From Verrucomicrobiales bacterium (GTDB lineage: Bacteria; Verrucomicrobiota; Verrucomicrobiia; Limisphaerales; CANJXF01): a stretch of 61,705 nucleotides of DNA. Made by a program: the position numbers and the translations under genes. The DNA lies in NCBI GenBank assembly GCA_947478865.1, contig CANJXF010000023.1, forward strand, positions 1 to 61,705, in the 5' to 3' direction. Under the pieces are notes generated by a model, which had not been told where the DNA came from, searched no databases, and worked only from the letters and a program-made list of their open reading frames with translations. Positions 26,690 through 35,839 of this stretch are shown one piece after another. Position 1 is the stretch's first letter. Every line of letters starts with the position of its first letter.

Positions 26690-28234
26690 ATGAAAACCAA
26701 ACTCAAAGCTGTCACGCGAAAAAACTCTAACCCGCGCGCTCTCGTGGCCATTCCCGTTCAGCGCGCCGTGCCCGCGAAAGATCGCCGGCTAAACTTTGGC
26801 GACAAATGGGATTACGCGCCCGCGCCGGAATCTGTGCCGGTGAAAATCCAGCCGCGTTACGAGTTGTTCATCAACGGGAAGTTCACCGCGCCGACGTCTG
26901 GAAAATATTTTGAATCCATCAATCCCGCCACCGAGCAAAAGCTTTCGGACATTGCAGCGGCGAATGCAGCGGATGTGGATGTGGCCGTGAAATCCGCCCG
27001 GCGCGCTTACGAAAAAGTCTGGGGCAAAATGTCCGGGCGCGAGCGCGGCAAATATCTTTATCGCATCGCTCGCATCATCCAGGAAAAATCGCGCGAACTC
27101 GCCGTGCTCGAGACGATGGACGGCGGAAAAACCATCAAGGAAAGCCGCGATATCGATCTGCCGCTGGTCGCTGCGCATTTTTTCTACAACGCCGGCTGGG
27201 CGGACAAATTGAAATACGCGTTCCCCGGAAGAACGCCGCATCCGCTCGGCGTCGCGGGACAAATCATTCCGTGGAATTTTCCGTTGCTCATGGCGGCGTG
27301 GAAAATTGCTCCGGCGCTCGCGTGCGGAAATACGGTTGTCCTCAAGCCTGCCGAAACCACCAGCATCACCGCGATGCATCTGGCGCAAATTTTTCAGGAA
27401 GCGGGCTTGCCCGAGGGCGTGGTAAACATCGTCACCGGCGCAGGCGAAACCGGCACGGCCATCGTCAATCATCCTGACATCAACAAAATCGCGTTCACCG
27501 GCTCGACCGAAGTTGGAAAGAACATCGCCAAAGCCATCGCGGGAACTGGAAAAAAACTGACGCTCGAACTCGGCGGCAAGGCGGCGAACATTATTTTCGG
27601 CGACGCGCCCATCGATCAGGCTGTGGAAGGAATTGTTTCCGGGATTTATTTTAATCAAGGCCACGTCTGTTGCGCCGGTTCGCGGCTGCTCGTGCAGGAA
27701 GGTGTTTATTCCAAGGTCATCAAGAAACTGCGCGACCGCATCGCCACGTTGCGCGTCGGAAATCCGCTCGATAAGAACACCGACATCGGCGCGATCAATT
27801 CGCGGATGCAGCTCGAAAAAATCCGCGAACTCGTGCAAAGCGGCGTCGATGAAGGCGCGGAGCTCGTGCAGCCGCGCTGCGCCTTGCCGGAAAAAGGTTA
27901 TTGGTATCCGCCGAGTTTTCTCACCGGGGTCACGGCGTCGCATCGCATTGCGCAGGAAGAAATTTTCGGCCCGGTCTTGAGCGTGATGACCTTCCGCACG
28001 CCGGAAGAAGCGTTCGAGCGCGCGAACAACACGCCCTACGGATTGAGCGCCGGCGTCTGGACTGACAAAGGCAGTAAGATCTTCAAAATGATCAACAAAC
28101 TCCGCGCCGGCGTTGTCTGGGCGAACACCTTCAACAAGTTCGATCCGACAAGTCCGTTCGGTGGTTACAAGGAAAGCGGCTTCGGGCGGGAGGGCGGCGT
28201 GCAGGGTTTGGCGGCGTATTGTCGGCTGGATTAA
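26690..28234 (+). CDS. Aldehyde dehydrogenase (NAD(P)+)
   Basis: Oxidises an aldehyde to the acid with NAD(P)+. I start it at ATG 26690, after the stop of the esterase gene; the frame is open further upstream but overlaps that gene. 514 aa with an unusual basic N-terminal extension of about 55 residues before FINGKF. Motifs: [22 protein letters not shown], the [11 protein letters not shown] segment with catalytic Glu, the Cys pair in [14 protein letters not shown] holding the nucleophile, and [10 protein letters not shown]. Given deoC upstream, acetaldehyde is a reasonable substrate, but this is inference. Confidence 0.92.
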   Translation: MKTKLKAVTRKNSNPRALVAIPVQRAVPAKDRRLNFGDKWDYAPAPESVPVKIQPRYELFINGKFTAPTSGKYFESINPATEQKLSDIAAANAADVDVAVKSARRAYEKVWGKMSGRERGKYLYRIARIIQEKSRELAVLETMDGGKTIKESRDIDLPLVAAHFFYNAGWADKLKYAFPGRTPHPLGVAGQIIPWNFPLLMAAWKIAPALACGNTVVLKPAETTSITAMHLAQIFQEAGLPEGVVNIVTGAGETGTAIVNHPDINKIAFTGSTEVGKNIAKAIAGTGKKLTLELGGKAANIIFGDAPIDQAVEGIVSGIYFNQGHVCCAGSRLLVQEGVYSKVIKKLRDRIATLRVGNPLDKNTDIGAINSRMQLEKIRELVQSGVDEGAELVQPRCALPEKGYWYPPSFLTGVTASHRIAQEEIFGPVLSVMTFRTPEEAFERANNTPYGLSAGVWTDKGSKIFKMINKLRAGVVWANTFNKFDPTSPFGGYKESGFGREGGVQGLAAYCRLD

Positions 28235-28439
28235 TATGCCTACTGTTTTGCAGATTGAGCCGTATTCGCATCGATGACTGATCTATGCTGGGCCGAGCTT
28301 TCGTTGATTTCAGGCAGTCGGTCATCGCCAGTTTAAAGTTGCCGCCAAAGATTTTCGAAGACCACAATACGTTCATCTAGCAAGATCGAACGAGAGGCCT
28401 CGGGGCCAGTTCGCAGTCGGACGACTTGCTTCATTATTT
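28235..28439. other. Intergenic stretch with nothing recognised
   Basis: About 200 bases between the aldehyde dehydrogenase and carbonic anhydrase genes. It holds no supported open frame, no perfect hairpin with a T-tract and no recognisable promoter. It probably carries the carbonic anhydrase promoter. Confidence 0.3.
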
Positions 28440-29084
28440 ATGCGAACCCTCAGCCATTTGATTGATAACAACAAGACTTGGGCCGGGCTCATCCGGCAGC
28501 AAGATCCGGATTTTTTTCTGAAGCTTTCGCGACAGCAATCGCCCGGCTACCTCTGGATCGGCTGCTCCGACAGCCGCGTTCCCGCCAATCAAATTGTCGG
28601 GCTGCTGCCGGGAGAACTTTTCGTGCATCGCAATGTGGCCAATCTGGTTGTGCATACCGATTTGAATTGCTTGTCCGTGATGCAATTCGCGGTGGATATC
28701 CTGAAAGTGCGGCACATCATCGTGTGCGGACATTACGGCTGCAGCGGCGTGCAGGCGGTGCTCCGGCGTGACCGGCTGGGCTTGAGCGATAATTGGCTGC
28801 GCCATGTTCAAGATGTCCGGGAGAAGCATCAAAAAGTCTTGGACAGCGTGGACGCCGGCACCGGCGCGCTCGATCGACTCTGTGAATTGAACGTCATCGA
28901 GCAAGTGGCCAATGTTTGCCAGACCTCGATTGCCCGCGATGCGTGGGAACGCGGACAGGAATTGGCCGTGCACGGCTGGATTTACGGGCTTCAAAACGGT
29001 CTGCTGCGCGATTTGAAAAGCACCGTGACCGGTTTTAACGAAGCGACGACCGTCTATGGAGCAGCGGTTGCGGCCCTGTCTTGA
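28440..29084 (+). CDS. can: Beta-class carbonic anhydrase
   Basis: Interconverts CO2 and bicarbonate. 214 aa, typical of the Can/CynT group. Zinc ligands Cys42 (CSDSR), His98 and Cys101 (CGHYGC) are present, as is the Asp44/Arg46 dyad. The gene follows a 205-base gap with no shared operon evidence upstream, and argH starts about 95 bases downstream. Bicarbonate for biosynthetic carboxylations is the usual role. Confidence 0.95.
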   Translation: MRTLSHLIDNNKTWAGLIRQQDPDFFLKLSRQQSPGYLWIGCSDSRVPANQIVGLLPGELFVHRNVANLVVHTDLNCLSVMQFAVDILKVRHIIVCGHYGCSGVQAVLRRDRLGLSDNWLRHVQDVREKHQKVLDSVDAGTGALDRLCELNVIEQVANVCQTSIARDAWERGQELAVHGWIYGLQNGLLRDLKSTVTGFNEATTVYGAAVAALS

Positions 29085-29178
29085 TCCAAAGCGGCAACGC
29101 TGCGTTCATCGGGCTGGCGGAGGATTCCTGGCGTGACTTTCTTTTTTGTTCGCCGCACATTCGGCCCCACTGAACGGC

Positions 29179-30579
29179 ATGAAAAAATCTTCTCCAGTTT
29201 CCCGAAGCGGACGTTTCTCCAGCGGTCCGGGCGCAGACGTTGCGCAATTCACTGAATCCATTTCGTTCGATTGGCGGCTTTGGGAGCAAGACATACTTGG
29301 ATCCATCGCCCATGCGACGATGCTGCAAAAAATCGGCGTGCTGACGAAATCGGAGTTGGCGCAAATCAAAAAAGGGCTGGAGCAAATCGGCCAGGAAATC
29401 TTCGATGGCGAGTTCGAGTGGAAGCCAGAACTCGAAGATGTCCACATGAACATCGAGGCCGAACTGACCCGGCGCGTTCCGGCTGGGGCGAAGCTGCACA
29501 CGGCCCGTTCGCGCAATGATCAAGTCGCGCTGGATATCCGGATGTGGCTGCGCGACCAAATCGCCGAGCTCTCGGGCGAACTTCAGCTTTTGCAAAAAGC
29601 GCTCGTGGAATTTGGCGCGAAAAATCCTGACGTCATTATTCCCGGCTACACCCATTTGCAGCGCGCTCAGCCGGTCTATTTCGCGCATCACCTTTTGGCC
29701 TACGTTGAGATGTTCGCTCGCGACCACGCCCGGCTGACGGATTGTTTTCAACGCGTGAATGTCTGCCCGCTCGGCAGCGGCGCGATTGCTGGCTCCACTT
29801 TGCCGCTCGACCGAGAATTGGTCGCCAAACTACTTGGGTTTGTTGATGCGCAAGGTAAACCGCAGCTGACGCAAAACTCCATGGATGCAGTCAGCGACCG
29901 TGATTTCGCGATCGAGTTTTGCAGCGTGGCGGCGCTGATCGCCGTGCATCTTTCGCGGTTGGCGGAAGATGTGATTCTCTGGGCGAGCAGCGAGTTTAAT
30001 TTCATCAAAATCGCCGACGCTTACACGACCGGATCATCGTTGATGCCGCAGAAAAAAAATCCCGACATCGCGGAATTGACGCGCGGCAAAACGGGTCGCG
30101 TCTTCGGCAATCTGGTTTCGTTGCTCACGTTGTTGAAAGGATTGCCGATGACTTACAACCGTGATTTGCAAGAGGACAAAGAGCGGTTGTTCGACACGAG
30201 CGACACCATCCGCGCAACCGTTCGGCTCATGGCGGCGATGTTGCAAAACACATCGGTGAACCGGGCGACGTGCGAAGAAGCCGCCAGAGATCCAGCTTTG
30301 CTCGCGACGGATCTGGCCGATTATCTGGTGCGAAAAGGAATGGCCTTCCGGCAGGCTCACCACGCCGTTGGCGCAGTTGTCGCGCTCGCGGAAAAATTAC
30401 AGAAGCCCCTGAACAAGCTTTCGCTCACGGAACTTAAGTCCGTGGATAAAGAGTTTGGCGCGGATGCGCTTGAGGTCTTCAATCTTCAGAAAGCGATGTC
30501 GCAACGCAATCTAGTTGGCGCTCCGGGAACGAAAGAGGTGGCGAGGCAGTTGGCGCGCTGGAAGAAAACGCTAGGCTAA
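29179..30579 (+). CDS. argH: Argininosuccinate lyase
   Basis: Splits argininosuccinate to arginine and fumarate, the last step of arginine synthesis. Start ATG 29179 gives MKKSSPVSRSGRFSSG, matching the family's WGGRFS opening region; the frame is open to 29146 but adds only a non-conserved stretch. About 466 aa. Motifs: DxHMNIEAEL, TARSRNDQVALD, GYTHLQRAQP and the signature GSSLMPQKKNPD with the catalytic Ser loop. Its TAA is separated by one base from the ATG of the squalene/phytoene synthase gene, so these two are cotranscribed. Confidence 0.95.
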   Translation: MKKSSPVSRSGRFSSGPGADVAQFTESISFDWRLWEQDILGSIAHATMLQKIGVLTKSELAQIKKGLEQIGQEIFDGEFEWKPELEDVHMNIEAELTRRVPAGAKLHTARSRNDQVALDIRMWLRDQIAELSGELQLLQKALVEFGAKNPDVIIPGYTHLQRAQPVYFAHHLLAYVEMFARDHARLTDCFQRVNVCPLGSGAIAGSTLPLDRELVAKLLGFVDAQGKPQLTQNSMDAVSDRDFAIEFCSVAALIAVHLSRLAEDVILWASSEFNFIKIADAYTTGSSLMPQKKNPDIAELTRGKTGRVFGNLVSLLTLLKGLPMTYNRDLQEDKERLFDTSDTIRATVRLMAAMLQNTSVNRATCEEAARDPALLATDLADYLVRKGMAFRQAHHAVGAVVALAEKLQKPLNKLSLTELKSVDKEFGADALEVFNLQKAMSQRNLVGAPGTKEVARQLARWKKTLG

Positions 30580-30580
30580 A

Positions 30581-31591
30581 ATGGCGCAGCGTTCTCCAGA
30601 ACTGCTGGGATCTTTGCTCAAAGAGGTTTCGCGCTCGTTTTATCTTACGATGCGGATTCTGCCGGGCGCCGTTCGTCCGCAAATCAGCCTTGCCTATTTG
30701 CTCGCCCGAGCCACGGACACCATCGCCGATACGGAAATTGTATCTTTGGAACGACGTCTCGACGCTCTGGAAGATTTACGCGGCCGGATTCTGGGGAAAA
30801 ATCAGCATGCCTTGAATTTGGGTGAACTGGCGCAGCAACAAGGTTCGGCGTCCGAGAAGATTTTGTTGGAGCGCGTCGAGGAAGCGGTGGCGATGCTTGC
30901 GAGTTTTTCAGGGGAAGATCAACAGCGCATCCGGGATGTCTTGGACACGATCACCGGCGGGCAGGCGTTGGATTTGCAACGGTTTGGCGGCGCAAACGAA
31001 AAGCAAATCGTCGCGTTGCAAACGGATGCGGAATTAGACGATTACACCTACCGGGTGGCGGGTTGCGTGGGCGAATTTTGGACGAAGATTTGCGTCGCTC
31101 ATCTTTTTCAAAATGCCGCCGTGGACGCCGATTTCCTCCTCGCCAATGGCGTGCGTTTCGGGAAGGGATTGCAACTCGTGAATATCCTGCGCGATCTGCC
31201 GCGCGATTTGCGCAACGGGCGTTGCTACATTCCGGGCGATCAATTGGCGCCGCTCGGCTTGAGCCCGGAGGATTTGCTCTCGCCGGCGAACGAGCCGAAG
31301 TTTCGTCCCCTTTACGAACAGTATCTAAATCTCGCGCAGGAACACTTGGCCGCCGGTTGGGATTACACCAATCATTTGCCGAGAAACCATTCTCGAGTGA
31401 GGCTCGCGTGTGCCTGGCCGATTTTGATCGGAGCGAAAACGTTGGGCAAATTGCGGTTGGAGAACGTTTTGGATCCAGCGCAGCGGGTGAAGATTTGCCG
31501 GGGAGAAGTCCGCGAGATTATCGCCAAATCGCTTTTGTTTTATCCCTTTTCGTCCGCCTGGAGCAGGCAATTCACAAACATTGTGGCTTAA
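30581..31591 (+). CDS. Squalene/phytoene synthase family protein
   Basis: Condenses two prenyl diphosphates head to head, giving squalene or phytoene for hopanoids or carotenoids. 336 aa. The first Asp-rich motif is ATDTIADT (Asp46, Asp50) and the second is LVNILRDLPRDLRNGRCYIP, both intact; SRSFYLTMRILP near the start is typical of squalene synthases. Product choice cannot be read. It begins one base after the argH stop. No squalene-hopene cyclase is nearby; the prenyltransferase-repeat protein at 41.2 kb is secreted and lacks the cyclase DxDD motif. Confidence 0.88.
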   Translation: MAQRSPELLGSLLKEVSRSFYLTMRILPGAVRPQISLAYLLARATDTIADTEIVSLERRLDALEDLRGRILGKNQHALNLGELAQQQGSASEKILLERVEEAVAMLASFSGEDQQRIRDVLDTITGGQALDLQRFGGANEKQIVALQTDAELDDYTYRVAGCVGEFWTKICVAHLFQNAAVDADFLLANGVRFGKGLQLVNILRDLPRDLRNGRCYIPGDQLAPLGLSPEDLLSPANEPKFRPLYEQYLNLAQEHLAAGWDYTNHLPRNHSRVRLACAWPILIGAKTLGKLRLENVLDPAQRVKICRGEVREIIAKSLLFYPFSSAWSRQFTNIVA

Positions 31592-31636
31592 GGAAATCCT
31601 GTTGATTCCGATAGTTCTTTCCATTACTAATTCCAG

Positions 31637-32284
31637 ATGCGATTCCAAAAAATAGTAACACTTTTCTTGCTGGCTGGCTCGACTTTGAGCGTGGCGTTAG
31701 CGCAGACCGCGTCTGAATCTGATCCATTGACCGAAGCTATTCGGCGCAAACAATTGGAATTGGATGCTCAGGAAGCCCAAGGCGTGAAGCCAAGCCAAAA
31801 GCCGATGGCGCCCGCCGCTGTGGCCCAACCCAAAATGAGCATCGTTTCGCCCGCGCAACCGGCTGTTGTGACCAAGCCAGCTGCCGTGATGCCGCCCGCC
31901 GCCCGATCAGCCGAAGAGGACCGTTTGGTGGAAGCCTTGCGCCGCAAACAGGCAGAATTGGACGCCAGCCAAGGCGTGAAGCCTGCACCCGTGGTTGCTG
32001 GAAACCAGGAAGAAACCTCGAAGAAGATCCGCCAGATTGAAGCCGACAAAGCCAAGGATGACGCGGCGAAAAAGGCGGCTGCAGCCACTGCCAAGAAGGA
32101 CGCCGAGAAAGCCGCCTTGCAAAGCAAATCGGCGAAAACAGCTCAAGCCGTGAGCGCTGCTCCGACTTACGATTTAAACACCAAGCAGGGCAAGCTGGCT
32201 GAACTTCTCCGCCGCTACAAAGCCGACGAGGTCACGCCCCACGAATACCACATGGAGCGCGCTAAAATCGTTGCCGGACAATAA
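31637..32284 (+). CDS. Small exported Ala/Lys-rich protein with internal repeats
   Basis: 215 aa with a signal peptide (MRFQKIVTLFLLAGSTLSVALAQ). Two near-copies of a helix stand at about 29-51 (LTEAIRRKQLELDAQEAQGVKP) and 95-117 (LVEALRRKQAELDASQGVKP), with a third related segment at the end (LAELLRRYKADEVTPHEYHMER). An Ala/Lys/Asp-rich stretch between them should form a long charged helix. The last segment resembles a short SHOCT-like helix pair, but that is a weak likeness. It is followed by a strong terminator. Function unknown; a periplasmic linker or cell-wall contact is possible. Confidence 0.65.
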   Translation: MRFQKIVTLFLLAGSTLSVALAQTASESDPLTEAIRRKQLELDAQEAQGVKPSQKPMAPAAVAQPKMSIVSPAQPAVVTKPAAVMPPAARSAEEDRLVEALRRKQAELDASQGVKPAPVVAGNQEETSKKIRQIEADKAKDDAAKKAAAATAKKDAEKAALQSKSAKTAQAVSAAPTYDLNTKQGKLAELLRRYKADEVTPHEYHMERAKIVAGQ

Positions 32285-32307
32285 AACGTTTTTCCATCCC
32301 TCAAACA

Positions 32308-32332
32308 CGCCAGCAAAACTGGCGGGTTTTTT
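32308..32332 (+). terminator. Intrinsic terminator
   Basis: CGCCAG (32308-32313) pairs with CTGGCG (32319-32324) around CAAAA and is followed by GG and T6. It ends the transcript of the repeat-containing exported protein before lysA. Confidence 0.85.
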
Positions 32333-32387
32333 GTTGTCGTGAAGTTTGTCCGTTGAAGTTTGAAATGCGTCTGGCATAACATCGCCG

Positions 32388-33686
32388 ATGCATCATTTTC
32401 AATATGTCGGCGGCAAATTGATGTGCGAAGGCGTTTCGGTTGAATCGCTCGCACGCAAGCACGGCACGCCTCTTTACATTTATTCCCAAAACACGCTGGC
32501 CGATCATTTTGGCCGCCTCGATTCTGCGCTCACGGAGTTGGATCACACGATTTGTTTCGCGATGAAAGCCAATTCAAACCTGGCCGTCATTCGCACCCTC
32601 GCCAATCTCGGCAGCGGTTTTGATATTGTCAGCGCTGGCGAACTCAAGCGCGTAATCGCGGCAGGTGGTGACCCGGCCAAATGCATTTTTGCGGGCGTCG
32701 GCAAAACGGAGGAGGAAATCGAATACGCGCTGCAACAGGGGATTTATTCCTTCAACGTGGAAAGCGAACCGGAGTTGGTTCGCATCAATCGCGTGGCGGC
32801 GCGCTTGAAAAAAATTGCGCCAATTGCCGTGCGCGTGAATCCGAACATCGACGCACACACCCACGCCAAAATCACGACTGGCACCTACGAGAACAAGTTT
32901 GGGATCGCGTTTGAGCAGGTCGAAGGCGTTTACGCGCGAGCCAGCAAACTGAAAAATCTCCGGCTGCGCGGAATCCAGATGCACATCGGTTCGCAGCTTA
33001 CGCAGGTCAAGCCCTACGAACTCGCGGTGAAAAAAGTCCTGCCGCTGGTGCAAAAACTCGCGTCGAAATACAGCTTCGAATTCTTCAGCGTCGGAGGCGG
33101 ATTGGGCGTCGTTTATGATCCTGCGCTGGAAAGCGGCTCGCCCGCCTGGTGGAAAACGGCCAAAGCCAAAAACATCCTGACACCGAGCAGCTACGCTGAA
33201 AAACTGGTTCCGTTGTTAAAACCGCTTGGTTTGAAAATCTTGTTGGAACCGGGACGGTTCATCACGGCAAACGCGGGCATTCTGGTGACGAGGGTCGAAT
33301 ATGTGAAGCGCACTGGCAAAAAGAATTTTGTCATCGTGGATGCGGCGATGAATGATCTGATCCGTCCTGCTTTTTACGATTCCTACCATGAGATTGTTCC
33401 GCTCACGAAGAAGGGCGGCGCGAAAATTTCCTCTGACGTGGTCGGTCCGATTTGTGAATCGGGCGATATCTTCTGCAAAAACCGGCCGCTGCCAAAAGTC
33501 GGGGAAGGGGATTACCTTGCCTTGCTCAGTGCTGGAGCTTACGGGTTTGTGATGGCTTCAAATTACAACGCGCGCGGTTTCGCCGCGGAAATCCTGGTGA
33601 ACGGGAAAAATGCGGCGGTCATTCGCGCGCGGCAGCCGGTCGAGGAAATTTGGGCTTCGGAAAAAATTCCGCAGTGGTTGAAATAA
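32388..33686 (+). CDS. lysA: Diaminopimelate decarboxylase
   Basis: PLP enzyme turning meso-diaminopimelate into lysine. 432 aa, normal length. PLP Lys60 lies in CFAMKANSN; other motifs are GSGFDIVSAGEL, MHIGSQL, GGGLGVVYD, EPGRFI, and the dimer-interface CESGDIF with its Cys near 360. The start at 32388 gives MHHFQYVGGKLMCEGV, the usual opening. It follows a terminator and precedes an SMP-30 gene by 13 bases, so the two may share a transcript. Confidence 0.95.
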   Translation: MHHFQYVGGKLMCEGVSVESLARKHGTPLYIYSQNTLADHFGRLDSALTELDHTICFAMKANSNLAVIRTLANLGSGFDIVSAGELKRVIAAGGDPAKCIFAGVGKTEEEIEYALQQGIYSFNVESEPELVRINRVAARLKKIAPIAVRVNPNIDAHTHAKITTGTYENKFGIAFEQVEGVYARASKLKNLRLRGIQMHIGSQLTQVKPYELAVKKVLPLVQKLASKYSFEFFSVGGGLGVVYDPALESGSPAWWKTAKAKNILTPSSYAEKLVPLLKPLGLKILLEPGRFITANAGILVTRVEYVKRTGKKNFVIVDAAMNDLIRPAFYDSYHEIVPLTKKGGAKISSDVVGPICESGDIFCKNRPLPKVGEGDYLALLSAGAYGFVMASNYNARGFAAEILVNGKNAAVIRARQPVEEIWASEKIPQWLK

Positions 33687-33699
33687 TCTGATCTAAAAA

Positions 33700-34641
33700 A
33701 TGAAGACAACAATTGGCCGTTCAAACCGGATTTCAATTTTCGCGGCAGCGATTTTCGCGGCCCACGCGGTTGCGATGGCCGCCGGTTTTGAAATCAAGAA
33801 CGAGGCGGAGTTTAAGAAAATCGTTCCGGCAGGGGCGAAGGTTGAAAAGCTCGCGGGCGGTTTCAAGTTTACGGAAGGGCCGGTTTGGATTCCTGAAAAG
33901 GGGGGCTTTCTGATCTTCAGCGACATCCCTGCGAACCAGTTGAAGCAGTGGAGCAAGGAAACCGGCGTCACCGTTTATCGCGCGGACAGCCATAACGCGA
34001 ACGGCAACGCGATTGATCGCAAGAACCGTCTGGTGACCGCCGAACATTCGGGCCGGCGCGTTTCGCTGACTGAGAAAGATGGGACGATCAAAACAGTCGT
34101 CTCAGAATACGACGGAAAAAAATTCAATTCACCGAACGATGTGGTCGTGAAATCCGATGGCTCACTCTGGTTCACCGATCCCGATTACGGTTTGGGCCAA
34201 AATAAAAAGGAGCAGGCCGGAAATTTTGTTTTCCGCTTCGACCCGAAGAACGGACAGACCACGGCGGTAGTGAAGGATTTCGACATGCCGAACGGGCTTT
34301 GTTTTTCTCCTGATGAAACAAAACTTTATATTGCCGACTCCGGCAAGCCGCATCATATCCGCGTATTCGATACGCAAAAGGACGGAACGCTCACGAATGG
34401 AAAAGTTTTCTGTGTGATCGACAACGGCGGGCCGGACGGAATCCGCTGCGACCACCAGGGCCGTGTTTGGTCGAGCGCCGGTGATGGGGTTCACATTTTT
34501 GCGCCCGACGGTTCGTTGATCGGAAAAATTCTTGTCCCGGAACCCCCCGCGAATCTTTGTTTTGGCGGCAAGAATGGCAAAACACTTTTCATTACTGCAC
34601 GGAGCTCGCTTTACGCGATAGAGATTGCGCAAAAAAATTAG
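33700..34641 (+). CDS. Exported SMP-30/gluconolactonase-like beta-propeller
   Basis: 313 aa with a signal peptide (about 1-28). Six-bladed lactonase fold: the metal-ligand Glu in FTEGPVWIP, Asn in NSPNDVVV, GNAIDRKNRLVTAEH, DMPNGLCFSPDE and GGPDGIRCD are all in place. It probably hydrolyses a sugar lactone such as gluconolactone outside the cytoplasm. It lies 13 bases after lysA, with no metabolic link to it. It ends at a weak hairpin that overlaps the stop codon. Confidence 0.88.
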   Translation: MKTTIGRSNRISIFAAAIFAAHAVAMAAGFEIKNEAEFKKIVPAGAKVEKLAGGFKFTEGPVWIPEKGGFLIFSDIPANQLKQWSKETGVTVYRADSHNANGNAIDRKNRLVTAEHSGRRVSLTEKDGTIKTVVSEYDGKKFNSPNDVVVKSDGSLWFTDPDYGLGQNKKEQAGNFVFRFDPKNGQTTAVVKDFDMPNGLCFSPDETKLYIADSGKPHHIRVFDTQKDGTLTNGKVFCVIDNGGPDGIRCDHQGRVWSSAGDGVHIFAPDGSLIGKILVPEPPANLCFGGKNGKTLFITARSSLYAIEIAQKN

Positions 34642-34666
34642 CGGTGTTCTTGCGGGCCGTCGCTAA
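34638..34666 (+). terminator. Weak hairpin at the end of the lactonase gene
   Basis: TTAGCGG at 34638-34644 pairs imperfectly with CCGTCGCTAA at 34657-34666, overlapping the TAG stop. An A-run precedes it. It shares the run AAAAAATTAGCGG with the superoxide dismutase terminator at 35032-35060. Confidence 0.45.
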
Positions 34667-35031
34667 AATTGTTTGCAGCCTATCGGGGTATTAGGCCTCT
34701 TAAAATTCATATTGGTGCTCAACATCTTCCCAATCGCCACACTTCCTATGGCTGGGAACAGTCCAGAATAAACTGTGTCCAATGGATAATAAAAACTATT
34801 CCAAACCGTCGAAACGGGATACCCGTATTTATGCGGCGCGAATCGAAAAGAGGACTCGTAAGAAATCATGTACCACTTTTTTACAAGGTCGACTTCTGGT
34901 GATCCTCGGTCCATCAACGCCGCGTAACTTAAAAGAGGTAAAGCAGCAACATCACAACCACTGTTTGCTGTCGTGTTATCGGCAGCTTGCGCAACATCAA
35001 AGGCTTTTTGAACCTCGATGCGGATAAAAAA
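34663..35031 (-). pseudogene. 5'-truncated open frame of unknown origin
   Basis: The minus strand is open for 122 codons between the TAA at 35032-35034 and the stop at 34663-34665. The product runs from FIRIEVQKAFDVAQAADNTT through YESSFRFAPHKYGYP to RPNTPIGCKQF and reads like real protein with many aromatic residues. No ATG occurs before the TTG-ATG (34912-34917) in its middle, and its 5' end abuts the superoxide dismutase terminator. Base composition is visibly more AT-rich than the neighbours. It is most likely a fragment of a displaced or acquired gene. I do not recognise the family. Confidence 0.45.
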
Positions 35032-35060
35032 TTAGCGGCGCTCTTCCGAGACGCCGCTAA
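35032..35060 (-). terminator. Superoxide dismutase terminator
   Basis: A perfect 9-bp stem: TTAGCGGCG (35032-35040) with CGCCGCTAA (35052-35060). On the minus strand it runs into T6. It stands 22 bases past the sod stop. Confidence 0.85.
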
Positions 35061-35081
35061 CGAGGAGAATGTTGCGCGGAA

Positions 35082-35711
35082 TTATTTCTTGGCCGCTTCG
35101 TAATTTTTAGCAACCTCGTTCCAGTTCACGACATTCCAAAACGCCTTCAAGTAATCCGGTCGGCGATTCTGGTATTTCAAATAGTAAGCGTGTTCCCAAA
35201 CGTCGCAGCCTAGAACAGGGGTGCCTTCACAGCCGGCGATCGCTTTGCCCATGATCGGAGTGTCTTGGTTTGCGGTGGAGCAGATTTCCAGTTTGCCGCC
35301 GTTCACGACGAGCCAGGCCCAGCCGCTGCCGAAACGAGTCGTGCCGGCGGCTTCAAATTTTTCTTTGAAGGCATCGAAGTTGCCAAAAGTGGCATTGATG
35401 TCCTCAGCCAATTTGCCGGTAGGCGTTCCGCCCGCGTTAGGTCCCATTAATTTCCAGAAAAAGGAATGGTTGGCGTGTCCGCCGCCGTTATTGCGGACGG
35501 CAGTGCGAATTTCCGCCGGAACTGCATCCAGGTTGCTGATGAGTTGCTCGACGGATTTAGCTTCCAAATCCGCTTTGCCAGCGATCGCTTTGTTGACGTT
35601 TGTGACGTAAGCGTTGTGATGTTTGCCGTGATGAATTTCCATTGTCTGCGCGTCGATGTTCGGTTCGAGCGCATCTTTTGGATAAGGTAAAGGAGGTAGT
35701 TCGTATGCCAT
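35082..35711 (-). CDS. sodA: Superoxide dismutase, Fe/Mn family
   Basis: Dismutates superoxide to peroxide and oxygen in the cytoplasm. 209 aa, no signal peptide. Metal ligands are His27, His82 ([10 protein letters not shown]), Asp170 and His174 (DVWEHAYY). Gln149 in STANQDTP sits where Mn-type enzymes place their outer-sphere Gln, and Gly77 matches the Mn-type position, so manganese is favoured, though cambialistic use is possible. It is a single gene with its own terminator. Confidence 0.95.
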   Translation of the reverse strand: MAYELPPLPYPKDALEPNIDAQTMEIHHGKHHNAYVTNVNKAIAGKADLEAKSVEQLISNLDAVPAEIRTAVRNNGGGHANHSFFWKLMGPNAGGTPTGKLAEDINATFGNFDAFKEKFEAAGTTRFGSGWAWLVVNGGKLEICSTANQDTPIMGKAIAGCEGTPVLGCDVWEHAYYLKYQNRRPDYLKAFWNVVNWNEVAKNYEAAKK

Positions 35712-35839
35712 AATTTTTATTAGTTAAGTTCCAACGCAAATTGCCCAACGAGCAATACTTGTGCTTCGCGGCTAACCTAGCAAAGCCATCGGGACCGCAC
35801 AAGGGACAGAATTTATTTGAAAGAGACGGTGCTTCGCCG

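Noticed and set aside
26789-27943. 384-codon minus-strand frame
   Set aside because: Antisense of the aldehyde dehydrogenase; His/Arg-rich translation typical of shadow frames.
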